Origin: an uncultured Bacteroidales bacterium
GTDB taxonomy: Bacteria > Bacteroidota > Bacteroidia > Bacteroidales > Bacteroidaceae
DNA length: 43,428 nt
Direction: 5' to 3'
Assembly (NCBI GenBank): GCA_902760315.1
Contig: CACWFV010000029.1
Location: forward strand, 1 to 43,428
The notes beneath the pieces are model-generated. The model had not been told where the DNA came from. It searched no databases and was given only the letters and a program-made list of their open reading frames with translations. Positions within the stretch are counted from its first letter, which is position 1; each line of letters opens with the position of its first letter. The position numbers and the translations under genes were made by a program. Shown one piece after another: positions 1-7,075 of the stretch.

Positions 1-56
1 TGGAACACATACGATATTGCCTCCAACTTCTCTTCTACACTAAATTCTTTCTTCAT
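1..56 (-). CDS. IS3-family transposase OrfA, N-terminus only (partial)
   Basis: The minus strand from position 56 reads MKKEFSVEEKLEAISYVF before the window ends. This resembles the start of the small helix-turn-helix OrfA protein of IS3-family elements, which binds the IS ends and is usually joined to the DDE-type OrfB by frameshifting. Only 18 residues are visible, so the family call rests on this short pattern plus the terminus just upstream. There are no recognisable SD bases before the start, which is normal for Bacteroidetes. Confidence 0.5.
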   Translation of the reverse strand, partial: MKKEFSVEEKLEAISYVF

Positions 57-98
57 CTTGAACCTTTAAGTTGTGTCCAACTTTCTGGGTTCACTTCA
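1..98 (-). mobile_element. Terminus of an IS3-family insertion sequence, cut by the window edge
   Basis: Read on the minus strand from about 98 leftward, the sequence begins with TG and continues through GAACCCAGAAAGTTGGACAC, a terminus typical of IS3-family (IS150-like) elements. A start codon with a transposase-like N-terminus follows 42 bases later. The rest of the IS lies left of the window, so its other end and the target duplication cannot be seen. The exact outer base is a judgement from the TG dinucleotide. Confidence 0.6.
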
Positions 99-100
99 AT

Positions 101-147
101 TTTTGTCCCGCATTTTGTCCCCACGTTTGTCCCGCTTTTGTCCCCAC
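101..147. repeat. Four iteron-like direct repeats, TTTTGTCCC(G/C)
   Basis: Copies begin at 101, 113, 125 and 136, spaced 11-12 bases apart. Each contains TTTGTCCC followed alternately by GC and CCAC. They sit just after the stop codon of the primase-helicase gene and just before the IS3-like terminus. Direct repeats beside a replication gene suggest an initiator-binding array or origin for the element, but they could also be a decayed coding repeat. Function is inferred only from position and pattern. Confidence 0.5.
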
Positions 148-158
148 CTTTTGGCGGG

Positions 159-2594
159 TTAAATATCGTCGTCTGGCGGCTCGTTTTGTGCGTCTCGGAT
201 CCACCCCCTCGGCTTGCCATATTGCGGGATCCTGATCGTCTTTTCTGACTTAATCCAACCGTCGCAATGTTCCATTAGTTTGCTGATCTGTTGGGGCGTA
301 TATTTCTTTATTTCGGGGTGCGGAAATTCCGCCTTAATCTCTGCCACGCAAACGCGATCGCGCTTTAACGTCCCGTATTCCTCCAACGGATCGCGGTTGC
401 GGTAAAACGCCAAACGGCGGCCGATCGGCCAAACGTTCCACTCCGGCGGTAACGGCGTATCTAACCACTCTTGCAACGGGGCCAATAATGGATCGCCGGC
501 GGCAACGTTGTACGCCTCTTGCATCTTCCGGGCCTCTTTCTCCAACTCCGGGGACAAATACAGGGTTTCGCCTTGTCTGTAATACGCGTATGCCTCCGCC
601 CAGATCTGGGCCACGTTCTTTTTGAGATCAGGCAACCACGCGGCAACCTCCCCCGTACCTTTGACGGCTACGATCCACCAACGGCGATCGCCTGTTGTAC
701 TCCTTAAAAAATAGTCCTCGTTTGTGGTTGCGGCCATAACGCAATGTCTGGGGAAATGCTCAACGAGTGCGCCGTATGGCCGGCGGTACTTATCTTCGAC
801 GTTTGAGATAAACGCTTTCGCGCTCTCAACATCTGCCTTTTTCATTCCCGCGAGTTCGCCGTTTTCCACTATCCACGAATCGGCCAAAATTTCGCGTTGC
901 TCTTTGATGTTGGCGGAAAACGAAAAATTACCGTTGTACCAACTCCCGGCAATAATTGTCAATATCAGGCTTTTGCCGATCCCCTGCGGCCCTTGCAAAG
1001 TTAGTACGCCGTCGAATTTGCAGCCGGGATTAAATACCCTCGCAACGGCGGCCGTTAGCCATTTACGCGTTACTGCCCGCGTTAGTTCTGTGTCGTCGGC
1101 CCCCAAATAATCGATTAACAACGTATCGACGCGCGCCTTACCGTCCCATTCCTCCGCCGTGATAAAGTCCCGTACCGGGTTAAAACCTCTTTCGTCTGCG
1201 AGTGGATAGAGTAGTTTTGCAACTAATTCCTTATAATTGATTTTCAGCCCGTAAACATCTTCGATATATCCGGCGATCTTCGCGGCCGCGATATTGTCTA
1301 AGCCTGTACCGGATAAACTCTTAAACTTACTATCTGGATCCGTTACGGCAAATTCTCCCTTAAACAGATCGTACCGGATCGCGCGTAAATTTTCATCGTT
1401 CCGGGCTATCGTTGTACGGCTCTTATTGGTGTTTGAGATATTGCCTTTCCGGTCGTATTCCAATTCGGACAACCATTTATTTTGATCCTCTTCGCTTTCG
1501 CCGGATCCTGTCAGATCCACGCCGGCAAAATCGGCCTCAGCCTCGGCCCGTTTCTCCTTTGCGATCAAAACGCGTACGTTTTTATCCTTTCCGACAAAAT
1601 CCGCCATTTTTAGGTATGACGGCCTTTTGGTAACGTCCTTTATTTCTGTACCCTCGTCGTGGATCCCGTATAAATGGATCCTGACTAAATCGAAAGCGTT
1701 GCATAATTGACGGCTCGCCGGATCCGTTTCGTGGTGTGAGTAGGCAAATTTTCCCTCATAACAAACTAAGCCCCCGGCAACGCTGCCGGCCTTGTACGTA
1801 TATCGGCCGTCTGTGGCCGTTCTTTCGTATGCGTCTGGCAAAAACTTTTCGATCGCCTCCTCTATTGTGTAGGCCCTACAAAACGCCCCAATTAGCCCCG
1901 GTTTCTCCAAAGGATCGCCGGCCTTTCGTATTTCGTGGGCTACGGCCTCGCCCTCTCTGCTTGCAACGGGCCACTCTGATACGTCGTGCCAATTCCTGTA
2001 AGTTGCTAATATTTCATCAGCATTGCACGCCGGGCCGTCCTGAAATTCAAAAATATATTCTCCGTCCCGGCTTGTACTCGGCCAATAAAACAGGCGCGGT
2101 AATTGGTACGTCGTGACGTCGAAAAGATCAATACCCACGGCGTCCGCGATCTTACGACAAATCGGCTCGTATTCTCCGGGCTTAACGTCCCGGTTTAGCG
2201 GTATAATTAGCCGGTATCTGGGCGTTTCCGGTGTGTGTTTGTGCGTACTATACAATACGGCCGCAAAGTTAAACGCCAACGTAAAATCGTCCCAAAAATC
2301 GGGTGTCCCGTAATCAATATCGAGCGTTATTAAACTGCGCCACATAACGTTAGGCGTTTTCCGCGTGCCCCCGCTAAGATAACCACCGACAAAACCGCCA
2401 ACGTCCTTTATGTCGCTTTGCTCCTCCCGGCTCATTTTTGCGTATTCCTTTACGCTTTCGCCGGTGCGTTTCGTCTCGCTGCACCTTTTGACGAGATCGG
2501 CCCAACTCCATTTCTTATTTTTCCATTTTTTCGCTAAACGACTGTGAGCCGTTGCGATGTCTAATTGGAAATCGTGTTTAATCTCTACTTTCAT
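159..2594 (-). CDS. Primase-polymerase fused to a VapE-type (VirE/SF3-like) helicase
   Basis: This 811-residue protein probably replicates the mobile element. The N-terminal third looks like an archaeo-eukaryotic primase: the acidic pair DID at residues 92-94 within an ITLDIDYG strand, and STHKHTPETPRYRLI at 116-130, as in phage and satellite prim-pols. The C-terminal half is a VapE (virulence-associated E) AAA+ helicase with Walker A GPQGIGKS at 535-542, a hydrophobic acidic strand near 573-580, and the family's AATTNEDYFL and TGDRRWW motifs. It is the last gene of a minus-strand run that starts with the integrase, 10 bases after the HTH gene. Comparable fusions occur in phage satellites and integrative elements. 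GATC is frequent throughout. No defect is visible. Confidence 0.85.
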   Translation of the reverse strand: MKVEIKHDFQLDIATAHSRLAKKWKNKKWSWADLVKRCSETKRTGESVKEYAKMSREEQSDIKDVGGFVGGYLSGGTRKTPNVMWRSLITLDIDYGTPDFWDDFTLAFNFAAVLYSTHKHTPETPRYRLIIPLNRDVKPGEYEPICRKIADAVGIDLFDVTTYQLPRLFYWPSTSRDGEYIFEFQDGPACNADEILATYRNWHDVSEWPVASREGEAVAHEIRKAGDPLEKPGLIGAFCRAYTIEEAIEKFLPDAYERTATDGRYTYKAGSVAGGLVCYEGKFAYSHHETDPASRQLCNAFDLVRIHLYGIHDEGTEIKDVTKRPSYLKMADFVGKDKNVRVLIAKEKRAEAEADFAGVDLTGSGESEEDQNKWLSELEYDRKGNISNTNKSRTTIARNDENLRAIRYDLFKGEFAVTDPDSKFKSLSGTGLDNIAAAKIAGYIEDVYGLKINYKELVAKLLYPLADERGFNPVRDFITAEEWDGKARVDTLLIDYLGADDTELTRAVTRKWLTAAVARVFNPGCKFDGVLTLQGPQGIGKSLILTIIAGSWYNGNFSFSANIKEQREILADSWIVENGELAGMKKADVESAKAFISNVEDKYRRPYGALVEHFPRHCVMAATTNEDYFLRSTTGDRRWWIVAVKGTGEVAAWLPDLKKNVAQIWAEAYAYYRQGETLYLSPELEKEARKMQEAYNVAAGDPLLAPLQEWLDTPLPPEWNVWPIGRRLAFYRNRDPLEEYGTLKRDRVCVAEIKAEFPHPEIKKYTPQQISKLMEHCDGWIKSEKTIRIPQYGKPRGWIRDAQNEPPDDDI

Positions 2595-2604
2595 ATCTGT
2601 GTTT

Positions 2605-2841
2605 CTATCTTATTACAAGACACTCCGTGTTTTTGTCCGGCTCTTTGCCTCCTTTGGCGTCTGTTATCCATTCGTCGAGTTCCAACCGTGAAAAGATAAT
2701 GCGCCCCCCGTTCGGTGTGTGAAAAGGTATCGCCCGATCTTTTACGAGTTTGTAGATATAACCGACTGAATAACCGGTATATACTGCGGCCTCGCGTACC
2801 GATAAATACGTTTTTTCTGTTGCCTGTCTGATCTGTTCCAT
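2605..2841 (-). CDS. Excisionase-like helix-turn-helix protein
   Basis: A 78-residue protein with a MerR-type winged helix (HTH_17, excisionase family). The core LSVREAAVYTGYSVGYIYKLV forms the helix-turn-helix, and the following stretch from HTPNGGRIIFSRLELDEWI is the wing and recognition tail typical of the family. Such proteins in integrative elements either direct excision with the integrase or activate replication genes. Here it lies 4 bases after the 144-residue gene and 10 bases before the primase-helicase gene, so a role in replication control or excision is likely. Which of the two cannot be told from sequence. Confidence 0.8.
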   Translation of the reverse strand: MEQIRQATEKTYLSVREAAVYTGYSVGYIYKLVKDRAIPFHTPNGGRIIFSRLELDEWITDAKGGKEPDKNTECLVIR

Positions 2842-2845
2842 ATAC

Positions 2846-3280
2846 TCAATTATTGTTTATTTCTTCGTTTCTCATTTCTTCGGCCCGGATTTCCGCCAAC
2901 TTTTTTAGCCCGTCTTTCAAACTTGTTATTTTGAGATCTGGGGGCAATAGATCGCCGATCTTAATACGCGTCGAAGTTACGCCCAATTTCATAAAATCCC
3001 AATTACCGGCGTTGCTTTTAAACGCTTTCATCAGGTAACGCCAAACGTCGGTCGTGTTGTGTGCCGCGCCCAATTCAAGTGTAATGAGCAAACACAAATA
3101 CGAAAATTCCGTGGCCGTTCCTTTCCACTCGATCGGCTCCGGTTCTTTTCCAATTCTCTGCTCTGTCTCTGCTAAGTGTTTAATAAATGCCGTTTCGCTG
3201 CACATTCCTATAACGCCCGCCCTTGCGAGATCGTGAAATAATTGCCGCGCTTTTCTTGTCGTTAATTTTGCTACTTTCAT
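2846..3280 (-). CDS. Element protein with a possible RteC-like domain (short paralogue)
   Basis: A 144-residue soluble protein. From about residue 48 it carries EPIEWKGTATEFSYLCLL, then a helical stretch and LPPDLKITSL near residue 120. The same pattern occurs at the C-terminus of the 268-residue protein at 4157-4963 (QPIKWTGYKKDFAYFCLL and LPAKLKITSL), so the two are paralogues within one element. The W(K/T)G signature followed by helices resembles RteC, a regulator of Bacteroides conjugative-transposon excision, but the match is distant and made by eye. It belongs to the minus-strand run and is followed 4 bases later by the HTH gene. Confidence 0.55.
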   Translation of the reverse strand: MKVAKLTTRKARQLFHDLARAGVIGMCSETAFIKHLAETEQRIGKEPEPIEWKGTATEFSYLCLLITLELGAAHNTTDVWRYLMKAFKSNAGNWDFMKLGVTSTRIKIGDLLPPDLKITSLKDGLKKLAEIRAEEMRNEEINNN

Positions 3281-3358
3281 ATCTCTTTATATATAAATAT
3301 GTGCAAAATTATCTAAGAATATCTAAGTATATGACTAAAACCTAACCTATACACCGGC

Positions 3359-4135
3359 CTAATTTTTCCGTTTTATAGGTTGTTTTTCTTCGTCCGCCGT
3401 GGGGGCCTGTGGGCCTGTTGGCGTCCGATCCTGTGATCTGTTAGCCCGGTATGGATCCGTGGCGTCTGGATCTCCGGCCGGCGTCCCTGTGGGCGTTGGC
3501 GTCTGATCCCGTCGATCTGTGGGCCTGTATGGATCCGTGGCGTCCGGATCGCCGGCCGGCGTCCCTGTGGGCGTTGGCGTCTGATCCCGTCGATCTGTGG
3601 GCCTGTATGGATCCGTGGCGTCCGGATCTCCGGCCGGCGTCCCTGTGGGCGTTGGCGTCTGATCCCGTCGATCTGTGGGCCTGTATGGATCTGTGGTGTC
3701 CGGATCGCCGGCCGTTGTACCTGCGGGCGTTGGCGTCTGATCCCGTCGATCTGTGGGCCAGTATGGATCTGTGGTGTCCGGATCTCCGGCCGGTGCCCCT
3801 GTGGGCGTTGGCGTCTGATCCCGTCGATCTGTGGGCCTGTATGGATCTGTGGTGTCAGGATCTCCGGCCGGTGTCCCTGTGGGCGTTGGTGTCTGATCCC
3901 GTCGATCTGCGGGCCTGTATGGATCTGTGGTGTCAGGATCTCCGGCCGGTGTCCCTATCTCCGGCCGGTGTCCCTGTGGGCCTGTTGGTGTCTGATCCCG
4001 TCGATCTGTGGGCCTGTATGGATCTGTGGCGTCCGGATCTCCGGTGTTGGCCTGTGGGCCCGTTTTTATATACTGCGCTATCTGATACAAAACAAAACAA
4101 AACCGGCGCAAAGTGCTAAACTCGCGCCGGATCAT
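3359..4135 (-). CDS. Low-complexity protein of 26-residue tandem repeats
   Basis: An open frame of 258 codons made almost wholly of eight copies of a Pro/Thr/Asp/Arg-rich unit, GDPD(A/T)TDPYRPTDRRDQTPT, most of them exactly 26 residues apart. The first 28 residues (MIRREFSTLRRFCFVLYQ and following) are not repeated, and the end is lysine-rich. No known domain is recognised. It is predicted to be unstructured and could be a linker, surface or decoy protein. The orientation follows its neighbours: it starts 21 bases after the stop of the 268-residue gene. The opposite strand is also open across the array, so coding on this strand is likely but not certain. Confidence 0.45.
   Translation of the reverse strand: MIRREFSTLRRFCFVLYQIAQYIKTGPQANTGDPDATDPYRPTDRRDQTPTGPQGHRPEIGTPAGDPDTTDPYRPADRRDQTPTPTGTPAGDPDTTDPYRPTDRRDQTPTPTGAPAGDPDTTDPYWPTDRRDQTPTPAGTTAGDPDTTDPYRPTDRRDQTPTPTGTPAGDPDATDPYRPTDRRDQTPTPTGTPAGDPDATDPYRPTDRRDQTPTPTGTPAGDPDATDPYRANRSQDRTPTGPQAPTADEEKQPIKRKN
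3459..4045. repeat. 78-bp tandem repeat array
   Basis: The string GTCTGATCCCGTCGATCT begins at 3501, 3579, 3657, 3735 and 3813, each exactly 78 bases apart. A near copy follows at 3891, and a shifted one at 3989 after an irregular 98-base step. Copies differ at only a few positions, including silent ones, which points to recent expansion. Each unit has about four GATC sites. Because 78 is a multiple of three, changes in copy number keep the frame open. Confidence 0.9.
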
Positions 4136-4156
4136 TTTTGGGCTTTCGCCCGGGTG

Positions 4157-4963
4157 CTATTTGCTCAATAATCTGTTTGCCTCCGCCAATGATGTAATTT
4201 TAAGTTTGGCCGGTAACGGGCTTTCGCCTCTTTGCATTTTACTTGCATAATCGGATAACGCTTGTCTGTCCCATTTGTCGCCGGCGTCGTTTACGAATAT
4301 TTGTGTAAATAATTGCCAATCTATACCGCCGATCGATTTGTTTATTTCAGCCGAAACGAGCAAACAGAAGTAGGCAAAATCTTTTTTATATCCCGTCCAT
4401 TTTATAGGTTGTGGCCTGTCGGTTTCCCGGTCTCTGTCGCTACCAAAATACCAAATAAAATCGTCCTCGCTGCAATCGCGTATTACACTCTTTATTTCTT
4501 GGTAGAGTTTCCGGGCCGTGTCTGTGCCTAAATCCGCATAGAGTAGGGGGACGTCTTTGTCTGTCGATCTGGCCAGCGCCAAAAATTCCAATTTAACGCC
4601 GTACGTCTTTCTCCAATTATCGATCACTCCGGGCCGGCAAAACTTGTAACCGTGTAATTCTCCGGCGATCGCTTTAAATAGCCAATCTAACATTTTAATT
4701 TTGGCCTTTGCTGCGTCGTTTAATACCGGCGGCTCTGTTACGCCTGTGTCAGCGTTGAGGCCAAAGATCGGATCGTTTAACCGGGCGCGCTCTCTCAATA
4801 TCGTTTCTAAATCTTCGGTTAATTTGAAATCCCGGATCTCCTTAATATTGTAACCGTTTATCTCCGAAACGTACTTACCGGCAAAATCGTATATCTCGGC
4901 CCTGTGTGCCTGTGGATCGCCGGCCCAATTCTCGAATTTATCTATAATGCCGTAAATTTTCAT
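4157..4963 (-). CDS. Element protein with a possible RteC-like C-terminal domain
   Basis: A 268-residue soluble protein with no signal peptide. The first two thirds are helical and unrecognised. The last 80 residues carry QPIKWTGYKKDFAYFCLL, a helical segment and LPAKLKITSL, which align with the shorter 144-residue protein at 2846-3280. By pattern this domain resembles the C-terminus of RteC, which controls excision of Bacteroides conjugative transposons, so a regulatory or DNA-associated role is a reasonable guess. It lies 15 bases downstream of the coiled-coil gene and 21 bases upstream of the repeat gene, all on the minus strand. Confidence 0.55.
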   Translation of the reverse strand: MKIYGIIDKFENWAGDPQAHRAEIYDFAGKYVSEINGYNIKEIRDFKLTEDLETILRERARLNDPIFGLNADTGVTEPPVLNDAAKAKIKMLDWLFKAIAGELHGYKFCRPGVIDNWRKTYGVKLEFLALARSTDKDVPLLYADLGTDTARKLYQEIKSVIRDCSEDDFIWYFGSDRDRETDRPQPIKWTGYKKDFAYFCLLVSAEINKSIGGIDWQLFTQIFVNDAGDKWDRQALSDYASKMQRGESPLPAKLKITSLAEANRLLSK

Positions 4964-4978
4964 ATCCTCACCTCCCTG

Positions 4979-5218
4979 TTATTTTTTAAGACTGATAATT
5001 TTACACTCTTTGGGCCTCTCTGTCTGCCGGCCTCCGGCGGATCTCGGAAATGGATACAGGCCGCCGGGCGTTAGCCTTGAAACGATGTTAATATACGTGT
5101 CCCTCTCAACTTGTGCCGTAAATAGGTCGTTTTTGAGTTGTGAGATTTCCAAACGTAAATCTTCGACCTGTTGTTTTAGGGCTTTGTTTTCTGCCTCGAT
5201 CTTGTTAATTGTACTCAT
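4979..5218 (-). CDS. Small coiled-coil protein of the mobile element
   Basis: A 79-residue protein whose first 45 residues form a clear heptad pattern (NKIEAENKALKQQVEDLRLE and onward), followed by a short Pro/Gly/Arg-rich tail. It is probably an oligomerising accessory protein. Its start codon overlaps the integrase stop codon as ATGA, so the two are translationally coupled. No family is recognised. Coupling to the integrase suggests a role in recombination or its control, but that is inference. Confidence 0.65.
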   Translation of the reverse strand: MSTINKIEAENKALKQQVEDLRLEISQLKNDLFTAQVERDTYINIVSRLTPGGLYPFPRSAGGRQTERPKECKIISLKK

Positions 5219-6453
5219 ACGTTTTCCTCCTTATCATTATTTGGTTTTTCTTCGTTCTTGGTTTCTTCAAATATGCCGTTTAGCAAATTAACGGCTTGGG
5301 TTTTCTTCTCGTCCACGATCTTAGCGTATATCTGGGTATTTCTTATATCCGTGTGGCCTAATAATTTACTCGTTGTGTAAAGATCGGCCCCCTGTGTCAG
5401 CATAAGCGTTGCAAAAGTATGGCGGGCACAATGAAACGTGACGTGTTTGTTAATATTGGCGTCCTTTATCCATTTGTCGATCGTTACCTCTGCACAATCA
5501 AGCGTCGGCAATTTAAAAACGTGATCCTCCCCGGGTTTGTCCTCTCGATCGGGTAAATACTTTTTAGCCTCTCCACTTAACGGCAAATAGAGTAATTCGC
5601 GGGTTTTTATCATTCGTTTTTCTACGCGCCAATCGTCGCCGTCGGTGTGTATATCGGCCCATTTTAAGCCGTTTATATCGCTCCAACGTAAACCGCACAT
5701 ACAACTAAATAAAAACGCGTTCCGCACATCTTCCCGGCGGCAATCCGTGGCGATCAGTTTACGCAATTCGTCGGCCGTTAAATATACTCTCTCCGTCGGA
5801 TCGAGTTTGCCGATCACCTGCACCCGGTTGATAAAGTGCATCGGGTTTTGTACGATCAGGCCGTCGCGTACCGCGATATTTAGGGCCGTGGATAGGGCCT
5901 TAAAATATATCTCGCGCGATCCCTGTGATAACGGTTTCTCCGGGCAATACTTGTTTTTACGTCCTTTGGCGGCGCATAGGTATTCGCCAAAACCAACACA
6001 AAACGTTTTATCGACGTCCTTTAACGTAATTGATTTGTTACCGTATTTCTGCCGGATATAGGCTTTTAAATGTAGGGTTGCGTTTTTGACTTGGTTTGCC
6101 GAATTGTATTCGGATCTGCCTTTTTCTTCGGCCATTTGTCTTAACTGATCGATCCGGCGTTGCATAAAATCAACTAACAAGATCCGGCAATGTAAATTTT
6201 TGATCCCCGCCGTCCCGTTGATGATCTGGCGTGTACGCTCTGCCTTGATCGCGTTTGCCGCCCTTAGTGTCGTTTCGTTTGTTAGTTTGTCCTCCGGTGT
6301 CTTTTCCGGAATAAGGTACAATTTCAAAAACTCGTAACTCCTTGCCCCGTCTCTGTATATATCGAGATACAGGCTTTTGTTACCTTTCGCCAACTCCTTG
6401 TATCTTAGCGTTACCGGCTCTTTGGCTTTTGCAATTTTCTTTGTTCTCGCCAT
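5215..6453 (-). CDS. Tyrosine-type site-specific recombinase (integrase)
   Basis: A 412-residue recombinase that would integrate and excise the element. The N-terminus is an arm-type DNA-binding domain with the LYLDIYRDGARSYEFL pattern seen in Bacteroides integrases. A SAM-like core-binding domain follows around residues 105-200. The catalytic domain shows the first arginine in CGLRWSDI, HCARHTF with the HxxR pair, LLGHTDI with the second histidine, and the nucleophile tyrosine in TQIYAKI. All catalytic residues are present. It is the first gene of the minus-strand run, with a likely promoter just upstream at 6484-6491. The attachment site could not be identified, because the other end of the element is outside the window. 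Confidence 0.93.
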   Translation of the reverse strand: MARTKKIAKAKEPVTLRYKELAKGNKSLYLDIYRDGARSYEFLKLYLIPEKTPEDKLTNETTLRAANAIKAERTRQIINGTAGIKNLHCRILLVDFMQRRIDQLRQMAEEKGRSEYNSANQVKNATLHLKAYIRQKYGNKSITLKDVDKTFCVGFGEYLCAAKGRKNKYCPEKPLSQGSREIYFKALSTALNIAVRDGLIVQNPMHFINRVQVIGKLDPTERVYLTADELRKLIATDCRREDVRNAFLFSCMCGLRWSDINGLKWADIHTDGDDWRVEKRMIKTRELLYLPLSGEAKKYLPDREDKPGEDHVFKLPTLDCAEVTIDKWIKDANINKHVTFHCARHTFATLMLTQGADLYTTSKLLGHTDIRNTQIYAKIVDEKKTQAVNLLNGIFEETKNEEKPNNDKEENV

Positions 6454-6473
6454 AATGCTATTATTTGTTTCTC

Positions 6474-6681
6474 GTTACCGTTGCAAAGTTACAAAAAAAA
6501 TCCGAAACGGGTAACAAAATAGTAACAAAAAGTGGGAAAATTAAGTATATTTAAGTAATATACAATCAAATAAAATAAAAATAGAAAACGGCGTAACAGG
6601 CTTAAAATCAGTTTGTTGTAATTGATTTAATTTGACTTTATTTTACTTTGTTGGTATAATCGGTAGTAACCCCGATGTTAC
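6474..6681. repeat. Cluster of seven GTAAC/GTTAC boxes upstream of the integrase
   Basis: GTTAC occurs at 6474, 6488 and 6677, and GTAAC at 6511, 6522, 6593 and 6666. The pair at 6666-6681 forms a perfect inverted repeat, GTAAC-CCCGAT-GTTAC. The pair at 6511-6530 is a direct repeat with 11-base spacing (GTAACAAAA twice). Chance would give fewer than one in 208 bases. Arm-type integrase sites or operators for the excisionase-like protein are plausible roles. Confidence 0.45.
6484..6491 (-). promoter_or_regulatory. Likely -7 box for the integrase run (TAACTTTG)
   Basis: On the minus strand TAACTTTG matches the Bacteroidetes TAnnTTTG element and lies 31 bases upstream of the integrase start. 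A possible upstream TTTG box at 6518-6515 is spaced 23 bases away, slightly longer than usual. The box contains part of one GTTAC repeat, so a protein binding those repeats could repress it. Confidence 0.5.
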
Positions 6682-6746
6682 CTTTTTGCATATTGTCTGT
6701 TCTTTTTTTATATGATTCGTCTGTTGCTGGTTGTTGCAAATAGTGT

Positions 6747-6858
6747 GCCAAAACTCGGTATCATGGTATAAAGGATGAGTTTCTTCAAGAATATCTCAAT
6801 GAATTCTGCTACAAGTTCAATCGACGCTATTTTGGGGATAGGGTATTTATGGTTTAAG
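6747..6858 (+). pseudogene. Relic of an IS1595-like transposase C-terminus
   Basis: One frame reads CAKTRYHGIKDEFLQEYL and then NEFCYKFNRRYFGDRVF before a stop. YLNEFCYKFNRRYFG is the C-terminal signature of IS1595-family DDE transposases, in which a conserved helix with FxYRFNRR closes the catalytic domain. No start codon or upstream catalytic region is present, so this is a fragment of about 35 codons. It lies between the element's integrase and the efflux operon, in a 620-base stretch with no intact gene, and suggests earlier transposition at this locus. Confidence 0.55.
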
Positions 6859-6992
6859 ATGATAAGCACGGAAACAGAATTCAGGTACGCCAAATAAGGG
6901 CTTTAAGTATTAGAATTAGCAAATTTTGTTTCAGAATTTGCAAAAAGTCAACTATTTTATTTGTTTATTACCGTTTTTTCTGAAAAAAATTA

Positions 6993-7000
6993 TATATTTG
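6993..7000 (+). promoter_or_regulatory. Likely -7 box for the efflux operon (TATATTTG)
   Basis: TATATTTG fits the TAnnTTTG element of Bacteroidetes sigma-ABfr promoters and lies 75 bases before the adaptor gene. No good TTTG box is seen at the usual distance upstream, so the promoter may be weak or depend on an activator. No regulator gene is adjacent. Confidence 0.5.
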
Positions 7001-7075
7001 CATGCCAAATGGCTAAAAACAATTTTTCGGAAAGAAACAGTGATTATATAGCAAAAACAAATAAAAAGCATTAAA

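Noticed and set aside
3459-4045. CRISPR array
   Set aside because: The copies are contiguous 78-bp units with no distinct spacers and no cas genes nearby.
3451-4119. A 222-codon open frame on the plus strand across the 78-bp repeats
   Set aside because: It exists because the repeat length is a multiple of three. Neighbouring genes are all on the minus strand, the frame has no flanking unique coding part, and the Trp/Leu-rich product is implausible.
6454-7075. A tRNA attachment site for the element
   Set aside because: No tRNA cloverleaf or 3' tRNA fragment was found in this stretch, and the other element end is outside the window.
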